A DNA stretch of 38,721 bases from CAZSNT01 sp964607765 (GCA_964607765.1 CAZSNT010000095.1:1-38721); one strand, 5' to 3'; positions 16,772 to 25,865 are shown, counted from the stretch's first letter. The notes: generated by a model from the letters alone, not told the origin. Numbers and translations: made by a program.

Positions 16772-18319
16772 ATGTTGCCGAGAAAACGATCTGTCATTGC
16801 ATGTGTGGTTGTTTTGCTTGCAGCAAACGTGCTTTTCGGGCAGCGGGGCAACAATCGAAACCGGCCGCGTCGTGACATCCCATCGCGTGCCGATCTGATC
16901 AAACGGCTCGACGAGAATCGTGACGGGAAGCTAGCAAGAGAGGAACTGGCACAATCCACGTTTAGCCGTGCCTTTTCGCTTTGGGACGCGGACAAAAACG
17001 GCACGGTCACTGAGGCTGAGATTGCGAAGTTCCGCCGTGCGCGAGGGATTCCGATCGAAGGTACTGCCGCTGCGCCGACTCGACCGCAATCGCAGGACGA
17101 GAGCACGGTCGCAGAGCTGACGATTCCCGATGTCGACGATCTGCCGCGAGTTGGCCCTGGAACGCGTCCGCCACGGCAAGCGATGAAAGCGTTTGTGATC
17201 AAAACTCAGCCGCACGCGGTCGATGGCGAGAATTACGTCGTTCTGACCGACCATACGGAGCAGGGCTATCTGAAGTCGCTCCAGCGGCTGGCAAAGCACC
17301 GTGGTGGCGTGATCCTGCATGTCGATGACCTGGCATTGCTGTACAAGAACGCGGAAGAAATGGGCCGTGTTCGCAAGCAACTTCAGGAAGCGCATGTTCG
17401 CTACCTGGCAATTGCGCCGCGCATGGAGACGTATCGCGAAAACATGCTGCTGGGAATGTGGGAACTGATTACAACGATCGACAGCGACCCGCAGCTCGAT
17501 GCCTTCCCGGGCCTGCTGTTGGCCTCAAACGAAGAGACGTTCGCCGGCTTGATCGACAGATCCATCAACTACACGCCGCAGAGTTCGCAGGATTTTCGCC
17601 CGTTTGCGATCAGTCAAGTACCGTCAACGCAGGAAGTGCGTTCGCTGCAGAAGTCGGGCATTCTCAGAGACCTCTTCTCCGAACATGGTGCGAAAACGCC
17701 GACGGTCGGGATTTACAGTGCGCGGGCGGCTGGTGCTCCCAAGCTCCCAGGCGATCAGTTCTGGAGCTACCAGGCCAAAAGCCGCCGCGATTTCCTCAAG
17801 CGGTTTCCCGACGACGCAGCGAAGGAGTTTGAGCAAGCATCGCTGTTGGTCATGCACGGCCACGGGATTCCTGGCATGTCCTGCGGCGTTGATGTCGACG
17901 CGATTCCCAGGGGGTTTTCCGCGGGCGTGGTGCTGTGCGGTTCGTGTTTCTCCGCAGCGCCGAAGAAGTCCGACTTTCCTGCCATGCGCCGGGCGCCGGG
18001 CGGGTACGACGTTGAAGTCCGCGACGCATTCACCGTGCGGGCCCTCGACAACGGGGCCTCCGTCGCGTTCGGTCACATGCGTCTGAGCCAAGGCTTTCCG
18101 TATCTGTATCCGGTTTTAGAGACCTGGATGAAGGGCAGGACGGTCGGCCAGGCGTACCAGGAGTTGATGAACGCTATCATTGAAAGACAGGGAACCGAGT
18201 CCGGTGGATTCGTGGTGACCGAGGCACCCGCCAACGGACAACAGCCGCGGCAGAACATCCTGTTGTACGTGGTGTTCGGCGATCCAGCGGTTCAACCGTT
18301 TGAGCAGATGATTCCATAG
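16772..18319 (+). CDS. Secreted EF-hand protein with clan CD (C25/gingipain-like) cysteine peptidase signature
   Basis: A 515-residue protein; the ATG at 16772 has AAGGAGA about 6 nt upstream. Residues 1-23 are a signal peptide. Two EF-hand calcium loops follow: Asp47-Glu58 (DENRDGKLAREE) and Asp72-Glu83 (DADKNGTVTEAE). After a low-complexity linker, residues about 135-515 form an alpha/beta region. Near its end a hydrophobic strand leads to HGHG (LLVMHGHG, His362 and His364), and about 25 residues later another leads to Cys389/Cys392 (GVVLCGSCFS). This His-Gly then Cys arrangement is the clan CD peptidase pattern, and LLYVVFGDPAVQPF at the C-terminus matches the GDP-containing end of C25 (gingipain) domains. 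A calcium-regulated secreted cysteine peptidase is therefore inferred; activity is unproven. It precedes a MarR gene and follows a candidate MarR operator. Confidence 0.6.
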   Translation: MLPRKRSVIACVVVLLAANVLFGQRGNNRNRPRRDIPSRADLIKRLDENRDGKLAREELAQSTFSRAFSLWDADKNGTVTEAEIAKFRRARGIPIEGTAAAPTRPQSQDESTVAELTIPDVDDLPRVGPGTRPPRQAMKAFVIKTQPHAVDGENYVVLTDHTEQGYLKSLQRLAKHRGGVILHVDDLALLYKNAEEMGRVRKQLQEAHVRYLAIAPRMETYRENMLLGMWELITTIDSDPQLDAFPGLLLASNEETFAGLIDRSINYTPQSSQDFRPFAISQVPSTQEVRSLQKSGILRDLFSEHGAKTPTVGIYSARAAGAPKLPGDQFWSYQAKSRRDFLKRFPDDAAKEFEQASLLVMHGHGIPGMSCGVDVDAIPRGFSAGVVLCGSCFSAAPKKSDFPAMRRAPGGYDVEVRDAFTVRALDNGASVAFGHMRLSQGFPYLYPVLETWMKGRTVGQAYQELMNAIIERQGTESGGFVVTEAPANGQQPRQNILLYVVFGDPAVQPFEQMIP

Positions 18320-18330
18320 TGAATGCTGGA

Positions 18331-18378
18331 GTCCAGGCTTCAGCCTGCCCCCGTCAAAGCTCGAAGGCTGCACTTCGG
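18331..18378. repeat. Two small hairpins in intergenic repeat-like sequence
   Basis: Stems CAGGC/GCCTG (18334-18338 and 18343-18347) and CGAAG/CTTCG (18362-18366 and 18373-18377) lie between the peptidase-like gene and the MarR gene. The wording GGAGTCCAGGCTTCAGCCTG recalls intergenic repeats that I associate with Planctomycetes (from memory, unchecked). They may weaken or modulate readthrough into the regulator gene. Confidence 0.4.
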
Positions 18379-18395
18379 CGAAAGGAACCAGATCA

Positions 18396-18899
18396 ATGAC
18401 GACACAACAACTGATTCCAGAAGCCGATGAAGATCGGGAGCTTGACTTCGATCCGGACCGACTCGGATTGGGCATACTTCTGCGCGACGCGTATTTTGCT
18501 CTCCGTCGTTGTTCCAATGCGCACTGCACGCCGTTCGACTGCAATGGCGACCAATTCGTCTTGCTCAAGCTGCTGGCCGACGAGGATGGAGTGATGCAGC
18601 AGGATCTGGTCCAGCGTGCCGGTTACGACGCCAGCACGACGGCGAACATGCTGAGACGGCTGGAGAGGAAAGGGCTTGTCGTACGTGACGAGCATCCGGA
18701 CGACGCGCGGGCCAAGGTGGTCTGCTTGACAAAAGAGGGGCGCCGGCTTCAGCGCAAGCTCTGGCGCGAGTCCGAGAAGCTGCGGCGGCGGTTATGGGAA
18801 TGCCTGCCGCCGGAACATCGCGCAATCGTCGCGGACGGACTGCGACGCATCGCCGCGGAGATGGAACAGGTGAAAGCCGCGTTCGAAGGTTTGAGATAG
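18396..18899 (+). CDS. MarR-family transcriptional regulator
   Basis: A 167-residue winged helix-turn-helix protein. The N-terminal dimerisation helix (about 20-40) is followed by the DNA-binding domain: QQDLVQRAGY (68-77), recognition helix DASTTANMLRRLERKGLV (78-95), and a wing RDEHPDDARAKVVCLT (97-112) with the usual D-x-R motif. C-terminal helices complete the dimer interface. MarR proteins are usually repressors relieved by a small phenolic ligand or by oxidation; here Cys39, Cys44 and Cys49 are spaced as C-x4-C-x4-C, which might sense redox or metal (inference). The ATG at 18396 has AAAGGA about 9 nt upstream. It lies 76 bp behind the EF-hand peptidase-like gene in the same direction and probably controls it through the palindrome at 16713-16735. 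Confidence 0.85.
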   Translation: MTTQQLIPEADEDRELDFDPDRLGLGILLRDAYFALRRCSNAHCTPFDCNGDQFVLLKLLADEDGVMQQDLVQRAGYDASTTANMLRRLERKGLVVRDEHPDDARAKVVCLTKEGRRLQRKLWRESEKLRRRLWECLPPEHRAIVADGLRRIAAEMEQVKAAFEGLR

Positions 18900-19062
18900 G
18901 CCATTCGGGGACGTATCAGCTATTACTTACTGCTCTCCAATAGCTTGACGATAGCTTTTGGCGGGCCATTGCCCTTACCGGGGACTCAGGCTGAGTAGTT
19001 GGCGTTCTCATCCCACCGATTCCTGCCCATACTTGCGCTGCGTGTTTCATCTTCGCCGCCAG

Positions 19063-20925
19063 CTACTGTTGGCTGACCTGCACATAGTCGAGCCGGGCGC
19101 CGCCGCCTTTTGAGTAGAAGAGACGCACCGTGAGACGATCGTGTTTCCTGAGCGAGACGGCTTCGATACGGCATACCTGGATCTTGGCACCGCCCCGTTT
19201 GGGGGAAAGCCGCCATTTCCAGCCGGGCATCGATTCTGTACGATCCCAGTCGCAGTCCACCTCAAAACGGAGATCCGCCCGCCCCTCCCCGGCAGCACAG
19301 GCGATTTCCACACCGTACTTGCCCGCTGCTCCGTCAAAGATGAATTCCGCCTCAGCCGGGCGATGCTTCTTTGGAAGGTGATCGAATACCGGGGCAGAAG
19401 CCATCGCGACCTTGCCGCCCGAAGCGCGGTCCAAGGCGGCAACTGTGAGGCCGGAAAGGTGCATCCGCTCGGCTTCTACGCGACCGGATCCCGAAGGCAG
19501 ACCGACCAATCGGGAGCGCAGCGCCCGGGCGTCGCCCTGCAGTCCTGCCTGCTGCTTTATCGACTCAAACCGCGGATCCTCCTTGGGCACCGGGGTGTTG
19601 ATCATGGGGCAAAAAGAAGCCCCTTTGTTCTGGATGTTGGTTCGGGGGCCCGTCAGGACATGTTCTGTTTTGTCGATGTCCTCAAAGTCATAGGTGGTTC
19701 CCAGCTGCAAGCCGTTCCCCATGATGAGTTCGAAGACATTGCCGCGCAGTTCGGCGTGCTTCATCGCTTTCTCGACGAGGAAGCCGACCATGCCGGCGCC
19801 GCGAAAGCGGTTGCCGACGAATCGGAGATGGTGGGCGTGCCGCAGCTCGACCATCCCGTCCACCGACGGGCCGCGGCGCAGCCCCTGGGTGAAATCCAGG
19901 CCCGTTGTTTCCGGATCCAGCCAAGTGGTATACTCAAAATCGATGCCGTGAAACTCGATGTGTCCCGTCGGGTGATCCGGGCCTGATCCGATGCTCAGCA
20001 GTGTTTCCGTGACAGGAGCCATGATGGTCTGCTGGTTCGGGTCTTCTCCTGGGCGGGGAATGTAGTAGAGGGTGCGGGCGGCCTTGTCATGGGACCACTC
20101 GCCCGGGGCGTCGAGGAGGCTTCGATGGCCCTCCAGGAAGTACTCGCGCGGAACGAAGTATTTCCTCTCTCCGGGCTTCTTGCGCGGATCATGATTCAGG
20201 ATGTCGAACTGGGTCGAGTGAAGACGGGCCAGTTCCCCGTCGAGGGAATAGCGGTCGATGTCCAGCCGTGTGTGGTACCACACGCCGTGAATGATCAGCT
20301 CCAATCCCGCCAAAGCCGTATCTGGCAGAAGGGCCTCGGGCAGGTCGCTTCCATTCACGCAGATGACGGAGGCGTCGAAATCGAGATCCCTCGTCTTCAG
20401 CGTCGGCTGCTGGGAATAGCGTCTCAGTTGGTTGGGGTGACGGGCACGCACTGCGTCCACGCCGTTGACGTACAACTGGCGGAAGGTCGCAGCGATGGCC
20501 GACGTATCCGCCTGCCAGATGTTCTTCTCGGAGTCGATCCGGGTCCAGTCTTTGATCTGGCGTCCGCCGCTGAGCACGGGTTGTTCGCCGTCGCAGGCCC
20601 GAAAGATGCGGCGGCTTCCGGGCGCTCCGGTACAGGTGTGATCCAGCACCAGCGGTTGCTCCAGGAAGTAGGCGCCGCCGCGGAGGAGGATCTCCACATC
20701 ACCTTTTTCCGGCGGCGGCAGATGATGGACAACTTGCTGCAACTGTCCCGGTCGCTGAGCCGAGAACTCGTGGCCGGAACCGCCTGGCGCTACGTACAAC
20801 TGTGTTGCGGCGTGGGCGGACAGGCACAGCCACAGGGCGACAGCGCTGCTTCGCACCCAACCAGCCATCCCCAGGGTCTCGTGGGGCTGCATCGTCCCAA
20901 GTATCGTGACACCAAAGTTCTTCAT
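19063..20925 (-). CDS. Secreted right-handed beta-helix protein (GH141-like?) with CBM-like C-terminus
   Basis: A 620-residue protein. The ATG at 20925 has GGAGA about 8 nt upstream. A long signal region ends near residue 40 (VALWLCLSAHAATQLYV). The opening TQLYVAPGGSG and the following GDVEILLRGGAYFLEQPLVLD are typical of DUF1565-type beta-helix glycosidases, including GH141 (fucosidase/xylanase). Coil repeats continue to about residue 410 (MKHAELRGNVFELIMGNGLQLG). There the expected later helix turns seem to be missing: the sequence passes within about 50 residues to an FESIKQQAGLQGDARAL segment that usually ends such domains. An internal deletion is suspected. Residues about 490-620 form a CBM6/35-like domain starting VEAERMHLSG. 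It is the last gene of the minus-strand degradation block. Activity is uncertain. Confidence 0.65.
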   Translation of the reverse strand: MKNFGVTILGTMQPHETLGMAGWVRSSAVALWLCLSAHAATQLYVAPGGSGHEFSAQRPGQLQQVVHHLPPPEKGDVEILLRGGAYFLEQPLVLDHTCTGAPGSRRIFRACDGEQPVLSGGRQIKDWTRIDSEKNIWQADTSAIAATFRQLYVNGVDAVRARHPNQLRRYSQQPTLKTRDLDFDASVICVNGSDLPEALLPDTALAGLELIIHGVWYHTRLDIDRYSLDGELARLHSTQFDILNHDPRKKPGERKYFVPREYFLEGHRSLLDAPGEWSHDKAARTLYYIPRPGEDPNQQTIMAPVTETLLSIGSGPDHPTGHIEFHGIDFEYTTWLDPETTGLDFTQGLRRGPSVDGMVELRHAHHLRFVGNRFRGAGMVGFLVEKAMKHAELRGNVFELIMGNGLQLGTTYDFEDIDKTEHVLTGPRTNIQNKGASFCPMINTPVPKEDPRFESIKQQAGLQGDARALRSRLVGLPSGSGRVEAERMHLSGLTVAALDRASGGKVAMASAPVFDHLPKKHRPAEAEFIFDGAAGKYGVEIACAAGEGRADLRFEVDCDWDRTESMPGWKWRLSPKRGGAKIQVCRIEAVSLRKHDRLTVRLFYSKGGGARLDYVQVSQQ

Positions 20926-21047
20926 ACGGTTGTCTCCGCTGATCAATGGGCCTGATCGTAGTGTTTCTCCACTTTGGGCCCACAACTGACGAGCTCCCAA
21001 CCCGTCACATCACTGTTCGGCAGCCATGGTCCAGAAGAGACATGACT

Positions 21048-22718
21048 CTATCTCTTGATCTGATACTTCGGGAAGAAGCTCCCTTGCAGAGGGTTCTTCC
21101 TACCCACGCCATGATGAATTGCGATTGATAACTCGGTCTGCTCGTAGGGTTTGAGTGCGGGGACCTTGGCTGTGCCGACGACCTTATCCAACTGGGTCAG
21201 GTTGAATGTGACAGGCTTGCTGGTCTCAAGTCCGTAGTTCTTGATGCGGACATTCACGTTCGTCGCGCCGTCAACCGGTTCACATTTGAAGGGCAATGCA
21301 ACCAACACTGCCGGGTCGTCCACAAAGCCGGGCAGGCGAGGATAGGCGTAGTAGACACTGCCATCCGTGCGTTTGCCGATGATCTTGCCGGTGAAGCTGT
21401 CCTCCGTAATGCCGAACCCTCTTCCTCTGAAGGTAACCACCAGGTTGTTTCCATCTGCCTTTGAGGCGACGGGTGCGCCGCCCCGCCCGTAATTCACCTC
21501 TCTGGGATCGCCGAATCTCAGGCTTTCTACATCCACGTCCGTAATGGGACTAGATCCTTCCTCGGCGAGAAGTTTGATCGCCACCTCGTCTGTTTCAGGG
21601 CCAAGAATCTCCTGATTCAAGATTTCGGTCCGGCCTTCGACGATGATGGGAAGGGTAATATGCTTGCTGCTGTGGTTGTCATTTCCTTTGTCCTGCTTCT
21701 TGACAACGTCGATCATGGCCAACGCCAGTTGAGTCGCGCGGCCGTATCTGTCCTGGACAATCTTCGGGCGCTCGGCTTTGTACCAGTTGACCACCGTGCC
21801 ATCGGTGTACTTCTCAGCGTTTTCGGTATAGGCGACACCGGGATCAAGCTCCCAGTTTATGCCGTCATGGCTACGCATCTTGACGGCGAGGCGCACCTGC
21901 CAGAAGTTGTAGATAAGATGATACTGATGCCCTGTTTTCCAGATCGTGGGATCTTCGGCGCCGCCTTTGTACCAGGGAAAGCGTTTCGGAGCAACTCCTT
22001 CAACGGGATCCTTTGGGTCACCGCTGGGAACGATGCCCATACAGCCGGTCCGTGAGCAGAAGTAGATACTGCCGTCTGTGCGGATCACGACGGATGGATT
22101 GGCGCTTATCCTACTGATGGGGTGATGGTCTCTCGATGCCTTGATCTTGCCGACATCCATCCATTTCCCGTTAATGTCATCGGTTTCGGTCGCGTGGATA
22201 TGGCCACGATTCAGCCACAAGCACCAGCGCCCGTCCTTCAGACGCTGAATCTCGGGATTGTGTCCCTTGCTGCTGTTGAGATAGGGGTAGGCGTTGCCCA
22301 GCACCTTCCACGGGCCGATGGGGTCATCCGCAATCGCATGCGCGACAAAGGAACCGCCCCAGGCCATGTGACCTCTGGGGTGGGCCTCTTCCCAGCGGGC
22401 AACAAAGCAGTGATACTTGCCATCGTTGCCAAGGAAGGGGTTTCCGCCCCAGTAGGACCATTCCGGGTCTTCGATGCCCCACTTCAGGCTGCGCGGCTTC
22501 GAGGTGTCAGCGCCCCAGGTGTCGGACGTCATCCCTTCCGCAGGAAGAGGGAGAATCAAATCCTGGAACTCAGCCCCGTGGACCAAACCTTCGGAATTGG
22601 CGATGTGGTCGGGAAGCACTCCTTTCCGAGAGACAACAGGCTCATAGTCCTTGGCGGCACTGGCGACCAGAGAAACGACACTGATTACAGCAGCCGAAAC
22701 AGAGGTGAGTGAATTCAT
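21048..22718 (-). CDS. Secreted five-bladed propeller glycosidase (GH43-like)
   Basis: A 556-residue protein. The ATG at 22718 has AGGAG about 8 nt upstream and opens a signal peptide (MNSLTSVSAAVISVVSLVASA). The body has the repeating blade signatures of GH43/GH117/GH32-type propellers: EWSYWGGNPFLGNDGKYHCF, GHNPEIQRLKDGRWCLWLN, ISANPSVVIRTDGSIYFCS and YKGGAEDPTIWKTGHQYHLIY, each beginning with an acidic or Asn-Pro turn. These enzymes cleave arabinose, xylose, galactose or anhydrogalactose units; the family member cannot be resolved by eye. Residues after about 480 form an Ig-like beta domain (NVNVRIKNYGLETSKPVTFNL). It lies between the beta-helix and six-hairpin genes on the same strand, with gaps of 122 and 180 bp. 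Confidence 0.7.
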   Translation of the reverse strand: MNSLTSVSAAVISVVSLVASAAKDYEPVVSRKGVLPDHIANSEGLVHGAEFQDLILPLPAEGMTSDTWGADTSKPRSLKWGIEDPEWSYWGGNPFLGNDGKYHCFVARWEEAHPRGHMAWGGSFVAHAIADDPIGPWKVLGNAYPYLNSSKGHNPEIQRLKDGRWCLWLNRGHIHATETDDINGKWMDVGKIKASRDHHPISRISANPSVVIRTDGSIYFCSRTGCMGIVPSGDPKDPVEGVAPKRFPWYKGGAEDPTIWKTGHQYHLIYNFWQVRLAVKMRSHDGINWELDPGVAYTENAEKYTDGTVVNWYKAERPKIVQDRYGRATQLALAMIDVVKKQDKGNDNHSSKHITLPIIVEGRTEILNQEILGPETDEVAIKLLAEEGSSPITDVDVESLRFGDPREVNYGRGGAPVASKADGNNLVVTFRGRGFGITEDSFTGKIIGKRTDGSVYYAYPRLPGFVDDPAVLVALPFKCEPVDGATNVNVRIKNYGLETSKPVTFNLTQLDKVVGTAKVPALKPYEQTELSIAIHHGVGRKNPLQGSFFPKYQIKR

Positions 22719-22750
22719 AGATGACTCCTTTGAGTGCCCCTGGTTTGTGC

Positions 22751-22835
22751 AGATTAGGGCGAAAGACCAGGGCGAAAGATCAGGGTCTCGGAGTGGTCCC
22801 CCCTCATCTTTCGCCTTCATCTTTCGCCCTAATCT
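22751..22835. repeat. Inverted repeat built from a short tandem word
   Basis: The left arm 22751-22780 and right arm 22806-22835 are reverse complements with three mismatches in 30 bp. Each arm contains two copies of the word AGGGCGAAAGA. It lies upstream of the GH43-like gene start. Together with the analogous structure at 25990-26047 it suggests a family of simple-word intergenic repeats in this genome. Confidence 0.7.
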
Positions 22836-22898
22836 CTCAGTCGTACGTCGACATGGTCGTCATTCCGCTTTCATTCTGAGCTTGACGCTACCGTGATC

Positions 22899-25865
22899 CT
22901 ATGGGACAATCAGCTCGAGCAGACGCATGGGCGCCTTTTTGCCGGCGCCCGGGAAACGGACGCGGATGTAGCGCAGCTTGACCGGTGCAAAGTGGTGGGT
23001 GCTGCCTGCGGGGGCCTCCGCATCGACCTCGCCGCTGCGATCGACAAGTGGATGCCACATGCCGCCTTCCTGGCTGTACTCGATCATGTAGCTGGGCTGG
23101 GGCTGGCTCTTGTCGGCTGAACGAGCCACGATGGTCAGTTGGGAGACTTCGCTGTTGTCGGGGAGGCTCACCTGCCACCAATCGTCAGGTCGTTCTGCAG
23201 TCCAGTAGAACGCGGGGTTGCTGCGGTTGCCGTTGGCGGCGAAGCGCGCGTATTCCTGGTTTCTGCTCGCGCTGGTTGGAGCATTGGTGGTGCGACTGGG
23301 GACGTCAAGCACCGGGTTGTCTGCCGGCACAGCCTTTTTCAGCGGCGGCGCCGCGACTGGCTGAGGCTGTCTGCCGGCAGCGACGAAACGTCTGAAGCGC
23401 TCCCTGTACTCGTGGGCGAAGGTCTTGCGGACGAGGGCAAAACTGAGGGGCTGCGCAGGCCAGGCCTGTTCCTCAGCGCTGAGTTCTGCTGCGGGAGCCG
23501 CCACCTTCTCATATTCACCTTCGTTCATGACCCGGGGGTACTCGCTGCGATAGCGGGTGAGGATGCGCTGGGCGGCGCCTTTGTGTGCCTCCGGGCGTGG
23601 TTTCCAGCGCAGGCCCACGGTTTTGACGTCGGGGCTGAAGAAGAGTTGGTCGCCCTGGCGCTCGGATTCCACCGCATCGCTACTGAAGTCCGTCAGCTCA
23701 ACGAAGTAGGGGATGCGCAACACGATGCGGTTCGGCTGCTGCCGGAAGTCGGGCTGAATGCGGACCTCTGCTCCCCCAGCCACAAAGGTGAAGCTGGCGC
23801 TGACGTCGCCAAACTCGGTGGGCATGGCGTCGATGCCGAGAGATTCGCCCGTGCGCTGCCAGGCCGGCGAGATCAGGTTGAACAGATGAAGGTCGCGCTG
23901 CCCCGCGTCCATGCCGAGGCGACCGCCGTACTCCAACACCATCATGTTGCGCAAGAAAAGGCCGATTTTGGAGGCGGCCCAAGCGTGGGGCGGGGGACAA
24001 TTGGCCCGCGGCGTGCGGTCCGTCCAGGGCTCGACCAGGTTCTCGAAGCCTTCATGGGTCGGGCCGTTGTGCAGGAGGATGTGGTAGAGATCTTCGAGCG
24101 CTTTCTCCTGTTGCCCGCCGGCCAGGAACTGGTGGGCCATGTTGATGGTCACGTACTGGTGGATGTGCATGCCGTTGCGATAGGTCATCACGCCTTCGCG
24201 ATACTTGCGGCGGCGAATCATGTCGAGGGTGTCGGTCAAGATCTTGTCGCTGCCGCCGTAGAGCTCGGTCGGGTACGCCATGAGCATGTTCTCCCAGTCC
24301 TGATTGGGGTAGGAGTTGGTCCTGCCGACTCTTCCCTGGACATAGCCGGCGGTCCAATCGTAGAAGCCCGAGCGCACCCAGCCTTCGCGTTTGAAGCTGT
24401 CTTCGCAAGCAGCCTTGATGGCCGCCGCGTAGCTCTTCTCCGCCACACCCCACGCAGCGGCGATGTCGGTCTCGCCAATCAGCCCGGCCAGCCGGATGCC
24501 AAGACGCATACCCGTGAGGGCAAAGAAGTTGTGGCAGGCGTGCAGGCCGGTCAGCATCGGGGCATCGTAGGGGATGCTGGGGCGCAGCAAACCGTGGTGC
24601 TTGCCGGAGCGGTGATCGCGGATGATCAGTTCAACCCCCTTGCGGACATGCTCGAAGACATCGCGCCCGGATTCGACATCGCCAGCAAAGACGGGGGGAT
24701 AAGCCAGCGCGATAATCGCCTGGCCGTGACTGGTGACGATATGATCCTTGCCGCGATTGTGGACGTCGATGAACATGCCGCTGTCCGGAAGCTGCTTGTC
24801 TTTGAGCCACTGCACATTGTGCTGGTGCATGTCGGGATGGCCGCTGCGCACCCAGGCCATCATCATGTCGATGTAGTCATTGAGGAAGAGCCTGGGATAC
24901 GGCAGACCGGAGCCCTGCCGCTTGCCAAGCACGCCGTCATCGCTGCGAGTGGCCAGAGCCAAATGCACGAGCGAGGCGCGGTAGCTGTCTTCTACGCGCG
25001 CTTCGGGGACGCGGATGGCGCCGCGCTTGAAGAAGCCTTTCCAGAACGCGATGCACCCAGCCCGCTCGATCTCGTAGTCGGCGGCCTTGACCGTGGCAAT
25101 CTGGCCGCCGTCACCAATGCGTTTGCGGGGAATCACCGCGGTGAGATCGATGCTGGCGCCGGGAGCGAGACTTGCCGTCCGCCGAGCAATCGCGTAGCTG
25201 GTGTCAACGCGGATGCCGGCGTCGAAGCCAGTGAACGGAGCGTCATACGGTAGGCCGAGGGTGCGCTCGAGCTGGAGGCCGTCCCCGCAGTAGATGGCGC
25301 TGAGGGCTTTGTTCACGGTGACCGCGCCCGCGTCCATGGCAACCACGTCGTCTGATTGGATGACGGCGGAGGGCTTGCCATCGCGATAGTCGAGACCGCT
25401 GCCGCGTAGCGCGGCCCCGAGAGCTGCATTTTGTTCCGTCTTGCCATGGTTGCGCACGCTGAGCCGGGTGAAGTGAACGACATTGCCTGCGCCGATGCCG
25501 TCGAGGGCGGCGCCGAAGGCTTCCAGGCGATAATGCAGGTCACCGTCTTGCCACTCGTACTCCACCACCGGCAGCCAGCCGTAGAGCCAGTTGCGCTGAC
25601 GGGCAAAGACCGGTGTATCGTCGGCCCCGGTGAAGAAGTGCAGCTCGGCGTTTTCCGGGCAGAACAGCGAGCCGTCAAAGGTGAACTGCGTCACATTGGG
25701 CTGAAAGGCCGTACCGAGTACGGTGGTCGTGCGACCGCCATAGCACCATTCGAGCTCGGGGTTGTCGATGGCCGGGTCAAACATCGGCTTGGGCTCCCTG
25801 GCAACAGCGTGAAAGAGACTGCAACTCAAGACGAGGGAGAGGACACAGATTGTCGCGCATTTCAT
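22899..25865 (-). CDS. Secreted six-hairpin glycosidase-like protein with C-terminal discoidin (F5/8C) domain
   Basis: A 988-residue protein. The ATG at 25865 follows AAGGGA, and a signal peptide covers residues 1-22. The N-terminal beta-sandwich (about 25-260) and following helical (alpha/alpha)6 part (about 290-690: LFLNDYIDMMMAWVRSGHPD, HIVTSHGQAIIALAY, YDWTAGYVQGRVGRT) have the layout of GH65/78/95-like enzymes, but I cannot place it in a named family. A second beta-sandwich follows. Residues about 850-988 are an F5/8-type C module (NPAFYWTAERPDDWWQVSLP, then KLRYIRVRFPG), commonly a CBM32-type glycan binder. It begins 198 bp downstream of the sulfatase operon's last stop codon and may be transcribed with it. 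Substrate unknown; Asp or Glu catalysis not assigned. Confidence 0.7.
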   Translation of the reverse strand: MKCATICVLSLVLSCSLFHAVAREPKPMFDPAIDNPELEWCYGGRTTTVLGTAFQPNVTQFTFDGSLFCPENAELHFFTGADDTPVFARQRNWLYGWLPVVEYEWQDGDLHYRLEAFGAALDGIGAGNVVHFTRLSVRNHGKTEQNAALGAALRGSGLDYRDGKPSAVIQSDDVVAMDAGAVTVNKALSAIYCGDGLQLERTLGLPYDAPFTGFDAGIRVDTSYAIARRTASLAPGASIDLTAVIPRKRIGDGGQIATVKAADYEIERAGCIAFWKGFFKRGAIRVPEARVEDSYRASLVHLALATRSDDGVLGKRQGSGLPYPRLFLNDYIDMMMAWVRSGHPDMHQHNVQWLKDKQLPDSGMFIDVHNRGKDHIVTSHGQAIIALAYPPVFAGDVESGRDVFEHVRKGVELIIRDHRSGKHHGLLRPSIPYDAPMLTGLHACHNFFALTGMRLGIRLAGLIGETDIAAAWGVAEKSYAAAIKAACEDSFKREGWVRSGFYDWTAGYVQGRVGRTNSYPNQDWENMLMAYPTELYGGSDKILTDTLDMIRRRKYREGVMTYRNGMHIHQYVTINMAHQFLAGGQQEKALEDLYHILLHNGPTHEGFENLVEPWTDRTPRANCPPPHAWAASKIGLFLRNMMVLEYGGRLGMDAGQRDLHLFNLISPAWQRTGESLGIDAMPTEFGDVSASFTFVAGGAEVRIQPDFRQQPNRIVLRIPYFVELTDFSSDAVESERQGDQLFFSPDVKTVGLRWKPRPEAHKGAAQRILTRYRSEYPRVMNEGEYEKVAAPAAELSAEEQAWPAQPLSFALVRKTFAHEYRERFRRFVAAGRQPQPVAAPPLKKAVPADNPVLDVPSRTTNAPTSASRNQEYARFAANGNRSNPAFYWTAERPDDWWQVSLPDNSEVSQLTIVARSADKSQPQPSYMIEYSQEGGMWHPLVDRSGEVDAEAPAGSTHHFAPVKLRYIRVRFPGAGKKAPMRLLELIVP

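Noticed and set aside
23139..25253. Plus-strand open frame of 704 codons opposite the six-hairpin gene
   Set aside because: No domain pattern, no ribosome binding site that stands out, and the opposite strand is a convincing secreted enzyme.
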